From assembly GCF_900104135.1 (NCBI RefSeq), contig NZ_FNIV01000001.1:186001-250000 (forward strand): 64,000 bases of DNA, written 5' to 3'. Position numbers and translations under genes: made by a program. Each line of letters opens with the position of its first letter. The first letter of the stretch is position 1. The DNA is from Halomonas shengliensis (GTDB lineage Bacteria > Pseudomonadota > Gammaproteobacteria > Pseudomonadales > Halomonadaceae). Of the stretch, positions 51,565 through 60,356 are shown piece after piece. Under the pieces are notes generated by a model, which worked only from the letters and a program-made list of their open reading frames with translations, ran no database searches and was not told the DNA's origin.

Positions 51565-53316
51565 TCATGATACCCGCTTCTCCAGGCTGGCCAGCCAGCG
51601 CTCGGCCAGGCGCCGGGCGTGGGCCGGGTCGCCCACCATGGCCAGGCGTCCGGCCCGGCGGCGCAGGCCCGCGCGGCGAAGCTTGAGCACCAGGCGCGCC
51701 GGCAGCCCCACGAACACCAGGCCGATGCCCTCTGCCTCGAGCTCCTCGGCCAGCGTCTGCAGGGCGACGATGGCGGTGGCGTCGAGGCTCGGCACGTCGC
51801 GCATGTCGAGCAGCATCACGCGGATCTCCGGGTCCACCAGCCGCAGCGAGGAGACCGCCTTCTCGGCGGCGCCGAAGAACAGCGGGCCGTCGATATCGTA
51901 GAGCGCCACCCCGGCCGGCAGGTCGCCGCGGTCCGTCTCGTGTGGCGCGTCCAGCCGCCGTGTCTCGGTCACCTCGGCCATGCGGCGGATGAAGAGCGCC
52001 GCCGCCAGACCCATGCCCACCGCCACGGCCAGCACCATGTCGAAGATCACCGTCAGGGCGAAGCAGATCACCAGGATCGCCGCGTCGCTGGCCGGGGCGC
52101 TTCTCAGCGTATGCAGGAAGTGGCGTGCCTCGCTCATGTTCCAGGCGATGATGAACAGCAGCGCGGCGAGTGCCGCCATGGGCACCAGGGCCAGCACGCC
52201 CGCCAGCAGCACCACGGCCAGCAGCACCACCAGCGCATGGACCACCGCGGCGACCGGCGAGACGGCGCCGCTGCGGATGTTGGTGGCGGTACGCGCGAGT
52301 GCCGCGGTGGCGGTGATGCCACCGAAGAAGGGCGCGGCGATGTTGCCCAGCCCCTGGCCCAGCAGCTCGGCGTTGGGGTCATGGCGGGTGCGGGTCAGGC
52401 CGTCGGCCACCACCGCGCAGAGCAGCGACTCGATGGCCCCCAGCATGGCGATGGCCAGGGCCGGGCCGAGCAGCTCGCGGATCAGCGCGAAGTCCACCGT
52501 CAGCGGGGTGCCGTCGGGGCCCGGCAGCTGCCAGGGCAGCACCAGGCTCGGCGCGAAGGGCGGGATGCCGCTGCCGCTCTCGCCCTGCAGGCTCCAGCTG
52601 AAGCGCGAGGCGATGGTGTCCACCTCCACGCCCAGGGGCGTCACGGCCAGCGCCGCCAGGGTGCCCACGGCGAGCCCCACCAGCGGCGCGGGAATCGGCA
52701 GGCGCAGGCGCGGCCACAGGATCAGGGTGGCCAGCGTCACCAGGCCGACGCCCAGCTCGGCGGGGTCGAGGGTCGCGAGTGCCCCGCCGATGGCGGCGGC
52801 ATTGCCCAGGGTGCTCTCGCCGAGGGCCACCTCGAGGCCCAGGAAGTCGGGGAGCTGCAGCAGGGCGATGACCACCGCGATACCGGCGGTAAAGCCCAGC
52901 ACCACGGGGTAGGGCACAAACTGGATCAGGCTGCCCAGCCGCGCCAGCCCCAACGCCACCAGGATCAGCCCGGCCATCAGGGTGGCGATCAGCAGTCCGC
53001 CGATGCCGTGGTTGGCGACGATGGGGAACAGGATCACCACGAAGGCGGCGGTGGGGCCGGAGACGTTGAAGCGCGAGCCCCCGGTGAGGGCGATGATGGC
53101 GCCGGCGACGATGGCGGTGTAGAGGCCGTGCTGGGGCGGTACGCCGGTGGCGATGGCCAGCGCCATGGAGAGGGGAACGGCGACGATGCCGATGGTCAGG
53201 CCGGCGAGCAGGTCGCGGCGCAGCTCGGCCAGGCCGTATCCCCGGCGCCAGGTGGCCAGCAGGGCGCTGCCGGGCAGGGGAAGGCGGTAGCCGGCGTCAT
53301 CGGAGGCGCGTGACAT
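51565..53316 (-). CDS. SulP-family anion permease with STAS domain
   Basis: The 583-residue inner-membrane protein has about 12-14 membrane segments with SulP stretches: DLLAGLTIGIVAVPLSMALA, GVPPQHGLYTAIVAGAIIAL and GSRFNVSGPTAAFVVILFPI. A C-terminal cytoplasmic STAS domain (about 440-555) includes GVALYDIDGPLFFGAAEKAV and MLLDMRDVPSLDATAIVALQ. The family moves sulphate, bicarbonate or dicarboxylates; the substrate is not readable. AGGAGTTGCC precedes the ATG. A 72-bp copy of its coding tail lies at 48800. Confidence 0.91.
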   Translation of the reverse strand: MSRASDDAGYRLPLPGSALLATWRRGYGLAELRRDLLAGLTIGIVAVPLSMALAIATGVPPQHGLYTAIVAGAIIALTGGSRFNVSGPTAAFVVILFPIVANHGIGGLLIATLMAGLILVALGLARLGSLIQFVPYPVVLGFTAGIAVVIALLQLPDFLGLEVALGESTLGNAAAIGGALATLDPAELGVGLVTLATLILWPRLRLPIPAPLVGLAVGTLAALAVTPLGVEVDTIASRFSWSLQGESGSGIPPFAPSLVLPWQLPGPDGTPLTVDFALIRELLGPALAIAMLGAIESLLCAVVADGLTRTRHDPNAELLGQGLGNIAAPFFGGITATAALARTATNIRSGAVSPVAAVVHALVVLLAVVLLAGVLALVPMAALAALLFIIAWNMSEARHFLHTLRSAPASDAAILVICFALTVIFDMVLAVAVGMGLAAALFIRRMAEVTETRRLDAPHETDRGDLPAGVALYDIDGPLFFGAAEKAVSSLRLVDPEIRVMLLDMRDVPSLDATAIVALQTLAEELEAEGIGLVFVGLPARLVLKLRRAGLRRRAGRLAMVGDPAHARRLAERWLASLEKRVS

Positions 53317-53429
53317 GGCAACTCCTTTGCTTGCTAAAGAGCGAGGCCATGACGTTACGCCGCCGCCGACGCCGCCGCAAGGCGGCCAAGGTCGCAGCCG
53401 CGGCGTGTCGCAGCAAAGACACAGACGAG

Positions 53430-53454
53430 GACGCCCGGCACGGGGCCGGGCGTC
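53430..53454 (-). terminator. Hairpin after the Spy-like gene
   Basis: GACGCCCGGC and GCCGGGCGTC form a 10-bp stem with a 5-base loop in the gap between the Spy-like gene and sulP. There is no T-run on either side. Confidence 0.55.
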
Positions 53455-53480
53455 GCGAGTGGCGGAGGGGGAGGAGTGGG

Positions 53481-54152
53481 TCAGTCGGCGCGGCCCTGGC
53501 CGTCGCCCTTGCCGCCCTTGGGCTCCTTGACGTAGGCCTCGCGGGCGGTCTGGCGCATCTCCTCGAGCTGCTCCTCAGTCAGCAGCTCACCCAGCGCGGC
53601 CTGGTGCTCGTCGCGCAGGGCCTGGAAGGCCTCGCGGCGCGCCTCGCGGGAATCGAAGTCGCGGTCGCGCAGCTCGGCCATCGCCGCGTAGTGCTCCCGG
53701 CGCAGCTCGCCGAGGGCCTCGCGCTCCTCCTCGGAGAGGTCCCAGCCGTCGACCATCTCGGTCATGCGCCGCTGCAGGGAGGTGGCGCGGCGCTGGTGCC
53801 GCTCGGCCTGGGACTCCTGGTGCATCTCCAGGCGCGCCGCCTTCAGGGCCTCGCGCTGCTCATCGCTGAGCAGCGCGTCGATGCGCTCGCGATGCTCCCG
53901 GCGCAGCTCGGCCATGGCCTCGCGGTGCTCGCGGCTGGCGCTCTCCAGGGCCTCGCGGGTCTCGGCGTCGATGCCGGCGCGCTCGAAGAGGGCGGCGCGC
54001 CGCTCGGCCTGATGCTCGGCGCGGGCCTCGAGCCACTGCTCGCGGGTCTCGGCGCCATCATCGGGTGCGGCGGTGGCCGTGAGCGCCACGGGGGCGATGG
54101 CCAGGGCGAGCAGGGCGGCGGCCAGCGTCTTGCGGGGGAATCGGGTCTGCAT
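53481..54152 (-). CDS. Spy/CpxP-like periplasmic protein
   Basis: The 223-residue protein has a signal peptide (TLAAALLALAIAPVALTATAA). A highly charged, almost entirely helical mature part has repeated LTxxQ-like motifs (DALLSDEQREALKAARLEMH, GELLTEEQLEEMRQTAREAY) as in Spy and CpxP chaperones and zinc resistance proteins. It is rich in Arg, Glu and Ala. It is longer than E. coli Spy (161). It is the next gene after the OmpR/kinase pair on the same strand, so probably both target and modulator of that system, as CpxP is for CpxAR. Confidence 0.8.
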   Translation of the reverse strand: MQTRFPRKTLAAALLALAIAPVALTATAAPDDGAETREQWLEARAEHQAERRAALFERAGIDAETREALESASREHREAMAELRREHRERIDALLSDEQREALKAARLEMHQESQAERHQRRATSLQRRMTEMVDGWDLSEEEREALGELRREHYAAMAELRDRDFDSREARREAFQALRDEHQAALGELLTEEQLEEMRQTAREAYVKEPKGGKGDGQGRAD

Positions 54153-54244
54153 GGGGAAGCTCCTTGGGCCTCGGGTTGACCCCTGTCACTCTGCGCCGCC
54201 GGCGTGCAAGGTCGATGCAGCGACGGTGCAACGAGGGTGCAGGT

Positions 54245-54958
54245 TCACGCCTCCGGCTGGTACTTGTAGCCGACGCCGTAGACCGAGCGGATCACCTCGC
54301 GCTCCGGCCATGCCTCGGCGATCTTGCGGCGCAGCTTCTTGACGTGGCTGTCCACGGTGCGCTCGGAGACGATGCGATGGTCGCGGTACATGTGATCCAT
54401 CAGCTGGTCGCGGGAGAAGATGCGCCCCGGGGCGTGCATCATCACCTTGAGCAGCTGGAACTCCACGGCGGTGAGGCCGAGGTCGTGGCCGTCGGCCAGG
54501 GCGCGCCAGCCCTCCTCGTCGAGCACCAGGTCGCTTCCGGCAGGGTCGGGTTCACCGGCCAGCTGGCTGCGGCGCAGCACCGCCTTGACCCGAGCCACCA
54601 CCTCGCGGGGGCTGAACGGCTTGCAGATGTAGTCGTCGGCGCCCAGCTCCAGGCCCAGCAGGCGGTCGACCTCCTCGACCCGGGCGGTGAGCATGATCAC
54701 CGGCAGCGCCGGCCAGCGCTGGCGGATCTCGCGGCACAGGGTCAGCCCGTCGGTGCCGGGCAGCATCAGGTCGAGCAGCACCAGGGCCGGCCCCTCGCCG
54801 GCCTGGCGGGTCTCCTCCAGCCATGGGATGACGGCATCACCGTGGTCCAGGTGATGGGGCTCGAAGCCGCTGCCGGCCAGGTAGTCGGCCACCAGGCGGG
54901 CGATCTTGGGTTCGTCCTCGACGATCAGGACGCGCGGCGGCCGTTCGGTGTGGGTCAT
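54245..54958 (-). CDS. OmpR-family response regulator
   Basis: The 237-residue regulator has a receiver (VLIVEDEPKIARLVADYLAG; phosphorylated aspartate in ALVLLDLMLPGTDGLTLC; lysine in DDYICKPFSPREVVARVKAV) and a winged-helix DNA-binding domain (LTAVEFQLLKVMMHAPGRIF, then VDSHVKKLRRKI and IRSVYGVGYKYQPEA). It is close to BaeR, CpxR and similar envelope regulators. It overlaps the kinase gene by 4 bases and faces the Spy-like gene. Confidence 0.93.
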   Translation of the reverse strand: MTHTERPPRVLIVEDEPKIARLVADYLAGSGFEPHHLDHGDAVIPWLEETRQAGEGPALVLLDLMLPGTDGLTLCREIRQRWPALPVIMLTARVEEVDRLLGLELGADDYICKPFSPREVVARVKAVLRRSQLAGEPDPAGSDLVLDEEGWRALADGHDLGLTAVEFQLLKVMMHAPGRIFSRDQLMDHMYRDHRIVSERTVDSHVKKLRRKIAEAWPEREVIRSVYGVGYKYQPEA

Positions 54959-56391
54959 GGGGTCTCCTCCCTGAGCGTGGCGTCATCGAGTGGGGGAAAG
55001 CGCAGGGTCCAGCGTAGCCCACCCAGCGGCGAGGCGGCGGCCGTCATCTCGCCGCCGTGGGCCTTGACCAGGGCAGTGGCGATGGAGAGCCCCAGCCCGC
55101 TGCCGCCACTGGCGCGACTGCGCGAGCCCTCGACCCGGTAGAGCCGCTCGGTGAGCCGCGGCAGCACCGCGGCGGGCACCCCGGGAGCGCTGTCCTCCCA
55201 GGTCACCACCGGGCCACCGGCGTCGCGGGCGAGGACGACGCGCAGCCGGCCGGGGGCCCGGGTATAGGCGCAGGTGTTGTCGAGCAGGTTGCTCCACAGC
55301 TGGCGCAGGCGGCTGGCGTCGCCGCGGATCCAGGCCGGCCCCTGGATCGCCTGCTCCAGGGCGATGCCGCTGTCGTCGAGCCAGCCGCCGGCCTCCTCTA
55401 GCCGCTGGGCCAGGCTCTCGGCCAGGTCGATGGGGGCGAGCTGTACCTCCAGGGCCCCGGCGTCGCTCTGGGAGAGCAGGCGCAGGTCGGCCACCAGGCG
55501 CTCCAGCTGCCCGACCTCCTGGGAGAGGGAGTGCAGGCTGTCCGGGTCCAGCGCGCGGATGCCGTCCTGCATCGCCTCGATCTCGCCGCGCAGCACGGAG
55601 AGCGGGGTGCGCAGCTCGTGGGCGATGTCGGAGACCCAGCGGCTGCGTGCCTCGCGGCTCGCCTCCAGGGTGGCGGCGAGCACATTGAAGTCGCGGGAGA
55701 GGCGCGCGAGTTCGTCGCGGCCGCGTTCCGTCAGGCGGGTGCCGTAGTCGCCCTCGGTGAGCCTTCGGGTGGCCAGCGCCATGCCGCGGGTGCGTCGCCC
55801 CAGCCACCAGGAGAGGCCGCCGGCGAGCAGCAGCGAGGCCAGGCCCAGGGCGCCGATGATGATCCCCAGGTTGCGCTGCTGGCGGCTGAGGAAGATGCGC
55901 TCCATGCGCGCCATCAGCTGTTCCGGCGGTCGGTAGCCCAGGGTGCCGACCCGCTCGCCCTTGTGCTCGATGGGCAGCCAGCGCAGGGTGGCCGCCTCCT
56001 CGTCGTCATCCGGCGGCAGGCCGATCACCGGCAGCCCCGTGCCGTCGTGGAGCACGAAGTCCCTGGGGTCGCCCAGCTGGCGCTCGATGCCCACCGGCGC
56101 CGGGCCGGCGCCCGGCCACAGCTGGCGGCGCACCAGGCGGTGCCAGGCGCGCGGCGACTCGCGCAGCCACTGCCAGTCGCCGCGGCGTGCCCACTCCTCG
56201 GCGAGCCCGGCGGCCAGGGTCTCGGCGCGCTGGGTCTGGGTCTGGTCGAGGTAGTCGATGAAGCCCTGGTCCAGGCTGCGCGACACCCCCAGGAACACCA
56301 GGCCGGAGATGGCCACGTTGACCACCAGGATCACCGCGAACAGCTTGATGCCCAGCCGGGAGATGGCGGGGCGGGGCAGGGTCAGGCGCAT
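54955..56391 (-). CDS. Envelope-stress sensor histidine kinase (BaeS-like)
   Basis: The 478-residue kinase has two membrane segments (about residues 12-33 and 175-197) with a periplasmic sensor between, then HAMP (about 198-250, LARLSRDFNVLAATLEASRE), HisKA (RWVSDIAHELRTPLSVLRGE, histidine at about 263) and HATPase (NLLDNTCAYTRAPGRL, then ASGGSGLGLSIATALVKAHG). It has no hybrid domain. It pairs with the response regulator whose gene overlaps by 4 bases. The combination with a Spy-like protein suggests a role in envelope-protein stress. Confidence 0.92.
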   Translation of the reverse strand: MRLTLPRPAISRLGIKLFAVILVVNVAISGLVFLGVSRSLDQGFIDYLDQTQTQRAETLAAGLAEEWARRGDWQWLRESPRAWHRLVRRQLWPGAGPAPVGIERQLGDPRDFVLHDGTGLPVIGLPPDDDEEAATLRWLPIEHKGERVGTLGYRPPEQLMARMERIFLSRQQRNLGIIIGALGLASLLLAGGLSWWLGRRTRGMALATRRLTEGDYGTRLTERGRDELARLSRDFNVLAATLEASREARSRWVSDIAHELRTPLSVLRGEIEAMQDGIRALDPDSLHSLSQEVGQLERLVADLRLLSQSDAGALEVQLAPIDLAESLAQRLEEAGGWLDDSGIALEQAIQGPAWIRGDASRLRQLWSNLLDNTCAYTRAPGRLRVVLARDAGGPVVTWEDSAPGVPAAVLPRLTERLYRVEGSRSRASGGSGLGLSIATALVKAHGGEMTAAASPLGGLRWTLRFPPLDDATLREETP

Positions 56392-56482
56392 GGGCGTCTC
56401 GCCGCGAGCAGGGTGGTCCGCCAGGGTCGCCCCCGGGCATGCAGCCAATGGTCAGCGAATGTGCAACTCGCGTGCAAGCGCC

Positions 56483-57409
56483 TCACAGCGTGAGCAGGAA
56501 GAGGATCAGCGGCGGCGACAGCAGGGAGAGCAGGAAGCCCGACACCACCGCCACCGGGACGCAGCCCACGCCGCCATGCTGCTGGATCACCGGCAGGGTG
56601 AAGTCCATGGAGGTGGCGCCGCCGTAGCCGATGGCCAGCGCCGCGTGGCGGCGGATCACCAGCGGGATCAGCACGAAGGCGACCAGCTCCCGGGTCAGGT
56701 CGTTGAAGAAGGCCACCGCCCCCAGCGCCGGCCCCAGGGCATCGCCCACCAGGATCCCCGAGAGCGAGTACCAGCCGAATCCCGCGGCCATGGCCAGCCC
56801 CTCGTTCCAGCGCAGCTCGAGGAAGGGCGCGGCGATCAGCCCGCCCACCAGCGAGGTGGCGGCCAGGGTGGTGGCGATGGCCAGGCCATGGCGGTTGAGC
56901 AGGATCTGGCGCAGCGGCATGCCGGAGTTGCGCAGTTGGCAGCCGATCAGCGCCAGCAGGGCGTAGAGCACCCACTCGGCCAGGGTCTCGGCGCCGGCGT
57001 GGATCGGCGTGGAGGCGAGGCGGGAGGCGGCGAGTCCCAGCGCCACCCCCAGCACCACCACGCCGACCAGCGCCAGGGAGCCGGCCATGGCGGCGAGCTT
57101 GCTGGTGGGGGCGCCAGGCACCGCGCGCCGGGGGTCGGCGGCCAGGCGCAGGCGGTGCGAGAGCCACCACAGCCCGGCAAGGTTGCAGGCCGAGGTGGCC
57201 AGGAACAGGGTCAGCGCCTGGCCCCCCATGCGCGACAGCTGCCCGCCGAGGTCATCGAGCCCCGCCAGGCCGATCCCCATCAGCAGCAGGATCACGTAGA
57301 CCGAGGCGTTGACCCCGTGGTTGATCGCCGCCAGGACGGCGGGGTGGCGAACCGGCACCAGGTAGCCCAGCACCAGCGGCAGCAGCACGATCACCAGGCC
57401 GCTCAGCAT
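56483..57409 (-). CDS. lysO: LysO-family lysine exporter
   Basis: The 308-residue inner-membrane protein has about eight membrane segments and the LysO/YbjE (DUF340) pattern: NHGVNASVYVILLLMGIGLA, GFGWYSLSGILVGDALGPAL, GAVAFFNDLTRELVAFVLIP and AIGYGGATSMDFTLPVIQQH. E. coli LysO exports lysine. The start at 57409 has AAGGGAATCTCC upstream. A short GC-rich hairpin (57429-57445) lies in the leader but has none of the structure of a lysine riboswitch. The export substrate here is inferred from the family. Confidence 0.85.
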   Translation of the reverse strand: MLSGLVIVLLPLVLGYLVPVRHPAVLAAINHGVNASVYVILLLMGIGLAGLDDLGGQLSRMGGQALTLFLATSACNLAGLWWLSHRLRLAADPRRAVPGAPTSKLAAMAGSLALVGVVVLGVALGLAASRLASTPIHAGAETLAEWVLYALLALIGCQLRNSGMPLRQILLNRHGLAIATTLAATSLVGGLIAAPFLELRWNEGLAMAAGFGWYSLSGILVGDALGPALGAVAFFNDLTRELVAFVLIPLVIRRHAALAIGYGGATSMDFTLPVIQQHGGVGCVPVAVVSGFLLSLLSPPLILFLLTL

Positions 57410-57494
57410 GGAGATTCCCTTCTCTCGGGCGCCGCCTGGCGGCGCGTGAAAAGCGGCTACTCTAGCAGCCGCGGGGAGCCTTCCCAAGCGGGGG

Positions 57495-58235
57495 TTACTC
57501 GAGCACGGTCAGCTCGCTGAGCGCCAGGTGGCTGCGCCGCTCGTCGCCACGATGGTAGTCCGCGGAGAGCAGCAGGCCGGGCAGCTCCGGGTGGAAGCGG
57601 AATACCAGGCGGCGGTCGGGCTTGTCGCCCTCCACCGCCTCCACGCGGATCGCCTCGAAGGTGCCGGCGGGCAGGCTCACCGAGCCTTCGCCCAGGGTCC
57701 GCACCTCCAGGGTCTCCTCGCGCCCCTTGTGGTCCAGGTAGGTGAGGCGACAGGGCGTCGCGGCACAGTCGCCGCCGATGACCCGCCGCGAGAGCATGAA
57801 CAGCGCGGTCTGGCGATCCGGGTGGGGCGTCAGGATCTCGGCGCCGAGCTGGTAGCTGTCGCCGACCCCCAGCAGCGAGTAGCCGCTGGCGTAGTAGATC
57901 GAGCGGACCTGCCCCGCCTGGATCAGGAAACGGCTGCGCTCGCTGCCCCGGGCGATGCGGATGCCGGTCTCCATCAGGCTTTCCCAGTAGTCGCCCTCAT
58001 GGCTGAGCCGGTGGTCGACGTAGGCCGCCGGCCAGCCCTTGACCTCCAGGCGATAGCGCGCGGCGAAGGGGCGCGGGGTGGCGCTGTTGGTGGCGGCGCG
58101 ATTCTCGGCGGTGCGCTGGGCCGGCGGCGGCGCGGCCGAGGGGGTCTCGGCACTGGCCACCAGCGGCAGGCCGGCCAGCAGCCAGGGCAAGAGGGACGCC
58201 GCGAGTCGGCGGGACCACTTGGCGGGGCATGACAT
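57495..58235 (-). CDS. DUF3108 family periplasmic protein
   Basis: The 246-residue protein has a signal peptide (RLAASLLPWLLAGLPLVASA), a disordered alanine/proline linker, and a DUF3108 domain from about residue 55: ARYRLEVKGWPAAYVDHRLS, IYYASGYSLLGVGDSYQLGA and DGRLTYLDHKGREE-like segments, ending LSADYHRGDERRSHL. Two cysteines in DCAATPCRL may form a disulphide. The function is unknown. The start at 58235 begins the signal peptide. Confidence 0.78.
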   Translation of the reverse strand: MSCPAKWSRRLAASLLPWLLAGLPLVASAETPSAAPPPAQRTAENRAATNSATPRPFAARYRLEVKGWPAAYVDHRLSHEGDYWESLMETGIRIARGSERSRFLIQAGQVRSIYYASGYSLLGVGDSYQLGAEILTPHPDRQTALFMLSRRVIGGDCAATPCRLTYLDHKGREETLEVRTLGEGSVSLPAGTFEAIRVEAVEGDKPDRRLVFRFHPELPGLLLSADYHRGDERRSHLALSELTVLE

Positions 58236-58329
58236 CGTCGCTCTCCGTGACAGGGTGGGGCCGGCAGGCCGCCCCTCTCCCTCGACGATGCCATATTTCC
58301 TGCCCCCGGGCACCCGGATGTGGCGGGGC

Positions 58330-59703
58330 TCAACCCTGCTCGCGCAGGCGCTGAAGGGCCGGGGAGAGGGTCACCGGGTAGTCGCCGGGCCCCGGGTCGA
58401 GCCGCCGCAGCGCCTCCGGCAGCCGCCCCAGGGCATCGGCGACGCGCTCCCGGGCCTCGCCGGCCAGGGCCATCTCCTCGGCGGCGAGCCGTCCGCCGCG
58501 CACCAGGGGACGCAGCAGCGCCTCCCCCTCGATGCCGGGCTCGTCGCGCAGCGCGATGACGTCGCCGACGAAGCGGCCCTCGGCGTCGTGCCGGCGGTAG
58601 AGCTGCTTGCGGCAGGGCAGGTTGACCTTGCCGGGGGAGTGCTTGAGGCGCGGCGTGCCGGCGTACTCCACCAGCTTGTAGGAGAGGTCGATCACCGGGG
58701 CGTCGGAGGACACCCCCATCTCGGTGCCCACCCCGAAGCCGTCGATGGGGGCGCCGCCCTCGCGCAGGGCGGCGATCTGCCACTCGTCCAGGCCGCTGCT
58801 GGCCACGATCTTCACCTCGGGATTCCCCGCGTCGTCGAGCAGCGCGCGGGCCTCCCGGGCCAGGGCACCGAGGTCGCCGGAGTCGAGGCGCACCGCCCCC
58901 ACCCGGAGGCCGGGCTCGGCGTCCATCAACGCGATCACCTTGCGCACCCCTTCGGGGGTGTCGTGGGTGTCCACCAGCAGGGTGGTGCCGGGGTAGCGGC
59001 GGGCGAAGGCGCGGAAGGCGGCCTCTTCGTCGTCGTGGGCCAGCACGTAGCTGTGGGCCATGGTGCCGGAGAGCGGCAGGTCGTGGCGCAGCCCGCCGAG
59101 CACGTTGCTGGTGCCCGCCAGGCCCGCGGTGCGGTAGGCGCGCACGCCGCGCACCGCGGCGTCGACGCCGTGCATGCGGCGCAGGCCGAAGTCCATCACC
59201 GGGCGGCCCTCGGCGGCGAGCACCACGCGTACCGCCTTGGAGGCGATGACGGTCTCCAGCTGCACCAGGTTCATCACCAGGCTCTCCAGCAGCTGTGCCT
59301 CGACGATGGGGGCATCCACCTCCATGAAGGGTTCGTTCTCGAACACCGGGGTGCCCTCGGGCAGGGTCCAGATGTCGCCGGTGAAACGCCAGTCGCCGAG
59401 CCACTCGAGGAAGGCGTCGTCGAACAGGCCGGTCTCGGCCAATGCGGCGAGGTGGGCGTCGCGAAAGCGCAGCCGGGTGGCCAGCTCGGCGGCGTGCTGC
59501 TGGCCACAGGCGAGCATGAAGCGGCGGGTCTCGGGCAGGCGGCGGAAGAACAGGCTGAAGGTGGCACGCTCGCGCATGCCCTCGCCCCAGTAGGCCTGCA
59601 GCATGGTCAGCTGGTAGAGGTCGGTGAGCAGCGCCAGGTCGTCGTCCTGGACGGCATAGGGCGGGATGGCATGGGGAGGGAGGGTGCCGGACGCCTGGGT
59701 CAT
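58330..59703 (-). CDS. pncB: Nicotinate phosphoribosyltransferase
   Basis: The 457-residue enzyme makes nicotinate mononucleotide from nicotinate and PRPP in NAD salvage. Family features are ALLTDLYQLTMLQAYWGEGM at the N-terminus, FENEPFMEVDAPIVEAQLLE, the phosphoribosyl-binding YVLAHDDEEAAFRAFARRYP and GVGTEMGVSSDAPVIDLSYK near the active site. The length is that of the longer class (440-490). It overlaps pncA by 4 bases, so nicotinamide deamidation and phosphoribosylation are coupled. Confidence 0.94.
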   Translation of the reverse strand: MTQASGTLPPHAIPPYAVQDDDLALLTDLYQLTMLQAYWGEGMRERATFSLFFRRLPETRRFMLACGQQHAAELATRLRFRDAHLAALAETGLFDDAFLEWLGDWRFTGDIWTLPEGTPVFENEPFMEVDAPIVEAQLLESLVMNLVQLETVIASKAVRVVLAAEGRPVMDFGLRRMHGVDAAVRGVRAYRTAGLAGTSNVLGGLRHDLPLSGTMAHSYVLAHDDEEAAFRAFARRYPGTTLLVDTHDTPEGVRKVIALMDAEPGLRVGAVRLDSGDLGALAREARALLDDAGNPEVKIVASSGLDEWQIAALREGGAPIDGFGVGTEMGVSSDAPVIDLSYKLVEYAGTPRLKHSPGKVNLPCRKQLYRRHDAEGRFVGDVIALRDEPGIEGEALLRPLVRGGRLAAEEMALAGEARERVADALGRLPEALRRLDPGPGDYPVTLSPALQRLREQG

Positions 59704-60278
59704 GAGCTCGCCTCGCCATCGATCGCCACGCCGGCGTCGCGGAGCTCGTCGAGGACCGCCGGCGTGCCCTGCGGGTCCACCGCGGCGGTGAGCGGTGCCA
59801 GCAGCCGGGTGGCGAAGCCCTCGCGCCGGGCCTCCAGGGCGGTGGCCTTGACGCAGACATCCAGCGCCAGGCCGCAGACCACCACCCGGCTGACGCCCTT
59901 CTCCCTGAGGTAGCCACCGAGCCCCGTGCCGTCGAAGGCGGAGTAGGCGTCGGCGTCGAAGGCGGTGGCCTTGCTCACCCGTATCGCCTCATCGGGCAGC
60001 GCCAGGTCGGGGTGGAAGGCGGCGCCTTGGGTGTCCTGCACGCAGTGCACCGGCCAGGGGCCGCCGCGATGGGTGAAGCTCGCGTGGTCGACCGGGTGCC
60101 AGTCCCGGGAGGCGACCACCAGGGCACCGGCGGCACGGGCCGCGGCGATCTCGGCGTTGATGCCCGGCACCAGGGCGGCGCCGCCGGCCACCGCCAGGGC
60201 GCCGCCCTCGCAGAAGTCGTTCTGCATGTCGACGACCAGCAGGGCGTCGTCGGGGCCGTACTCCAGGTTCATGCGCAT
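59700..60278 (-). CDS. pncA: Nicotinamidase
   Basis: The 192-residue isochorismatase-fold hydrolase converts nicotinamide to nicotinate. It has the catalytic aspartate in ALLVVDMQNDFCEGGALAV, the lysine region SKATAFDADAYSAFDGTGLG, and the catalytic cysteine in VSRVVVCGLALDVCVKATAL. Metal-binding residues lie in SRDWHPVDHASF. The start at 60278 has GAGGAGG 6 bases upstream and is preferred over the ATG two codons later. It leads the pncA-pncB unit. Confidence 0.94.
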   Translation of the reverse strand: MRMNLEYGPDDALLVVDMQNDFCEGGALAVAGGAALVPGINAEIAAARAAGALVVASRDWHPVDHASFTHRGGPWPVHCVQDTQGAAFHPDLALPDEAIRVSKATAFDADAYSAFDGTGLGGYLREKGVSRVVVCGLALDVCVKATALEARREGFATRLLAPLTAAVDPQGTPAVLDELRDAGVAIDGEASS

Positions 60279-60356
60279 CGCCTACCTCCTCGCAGGGCGT
60301 CGGGTTCTCCTGCCTTCAGCGTAAGGCCTTCCCGGGGCTCGTGACAGGGGCGGCGC

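Noticed and set aside
57410-57494. A lysine riboswitch before lysO
   Set aside because: The leader is too short (85 bases to the next gene) and holds only a 7-bp hairpin; the conserved five-helix structure is absent.
57974-59917. A long minus-strand open frame overlapping pncB and the DUF3108 gene
   Set aside because: It is out of frame with both recognised proteins and gives Pro/Arg/Ala-rich sequence without any domain.
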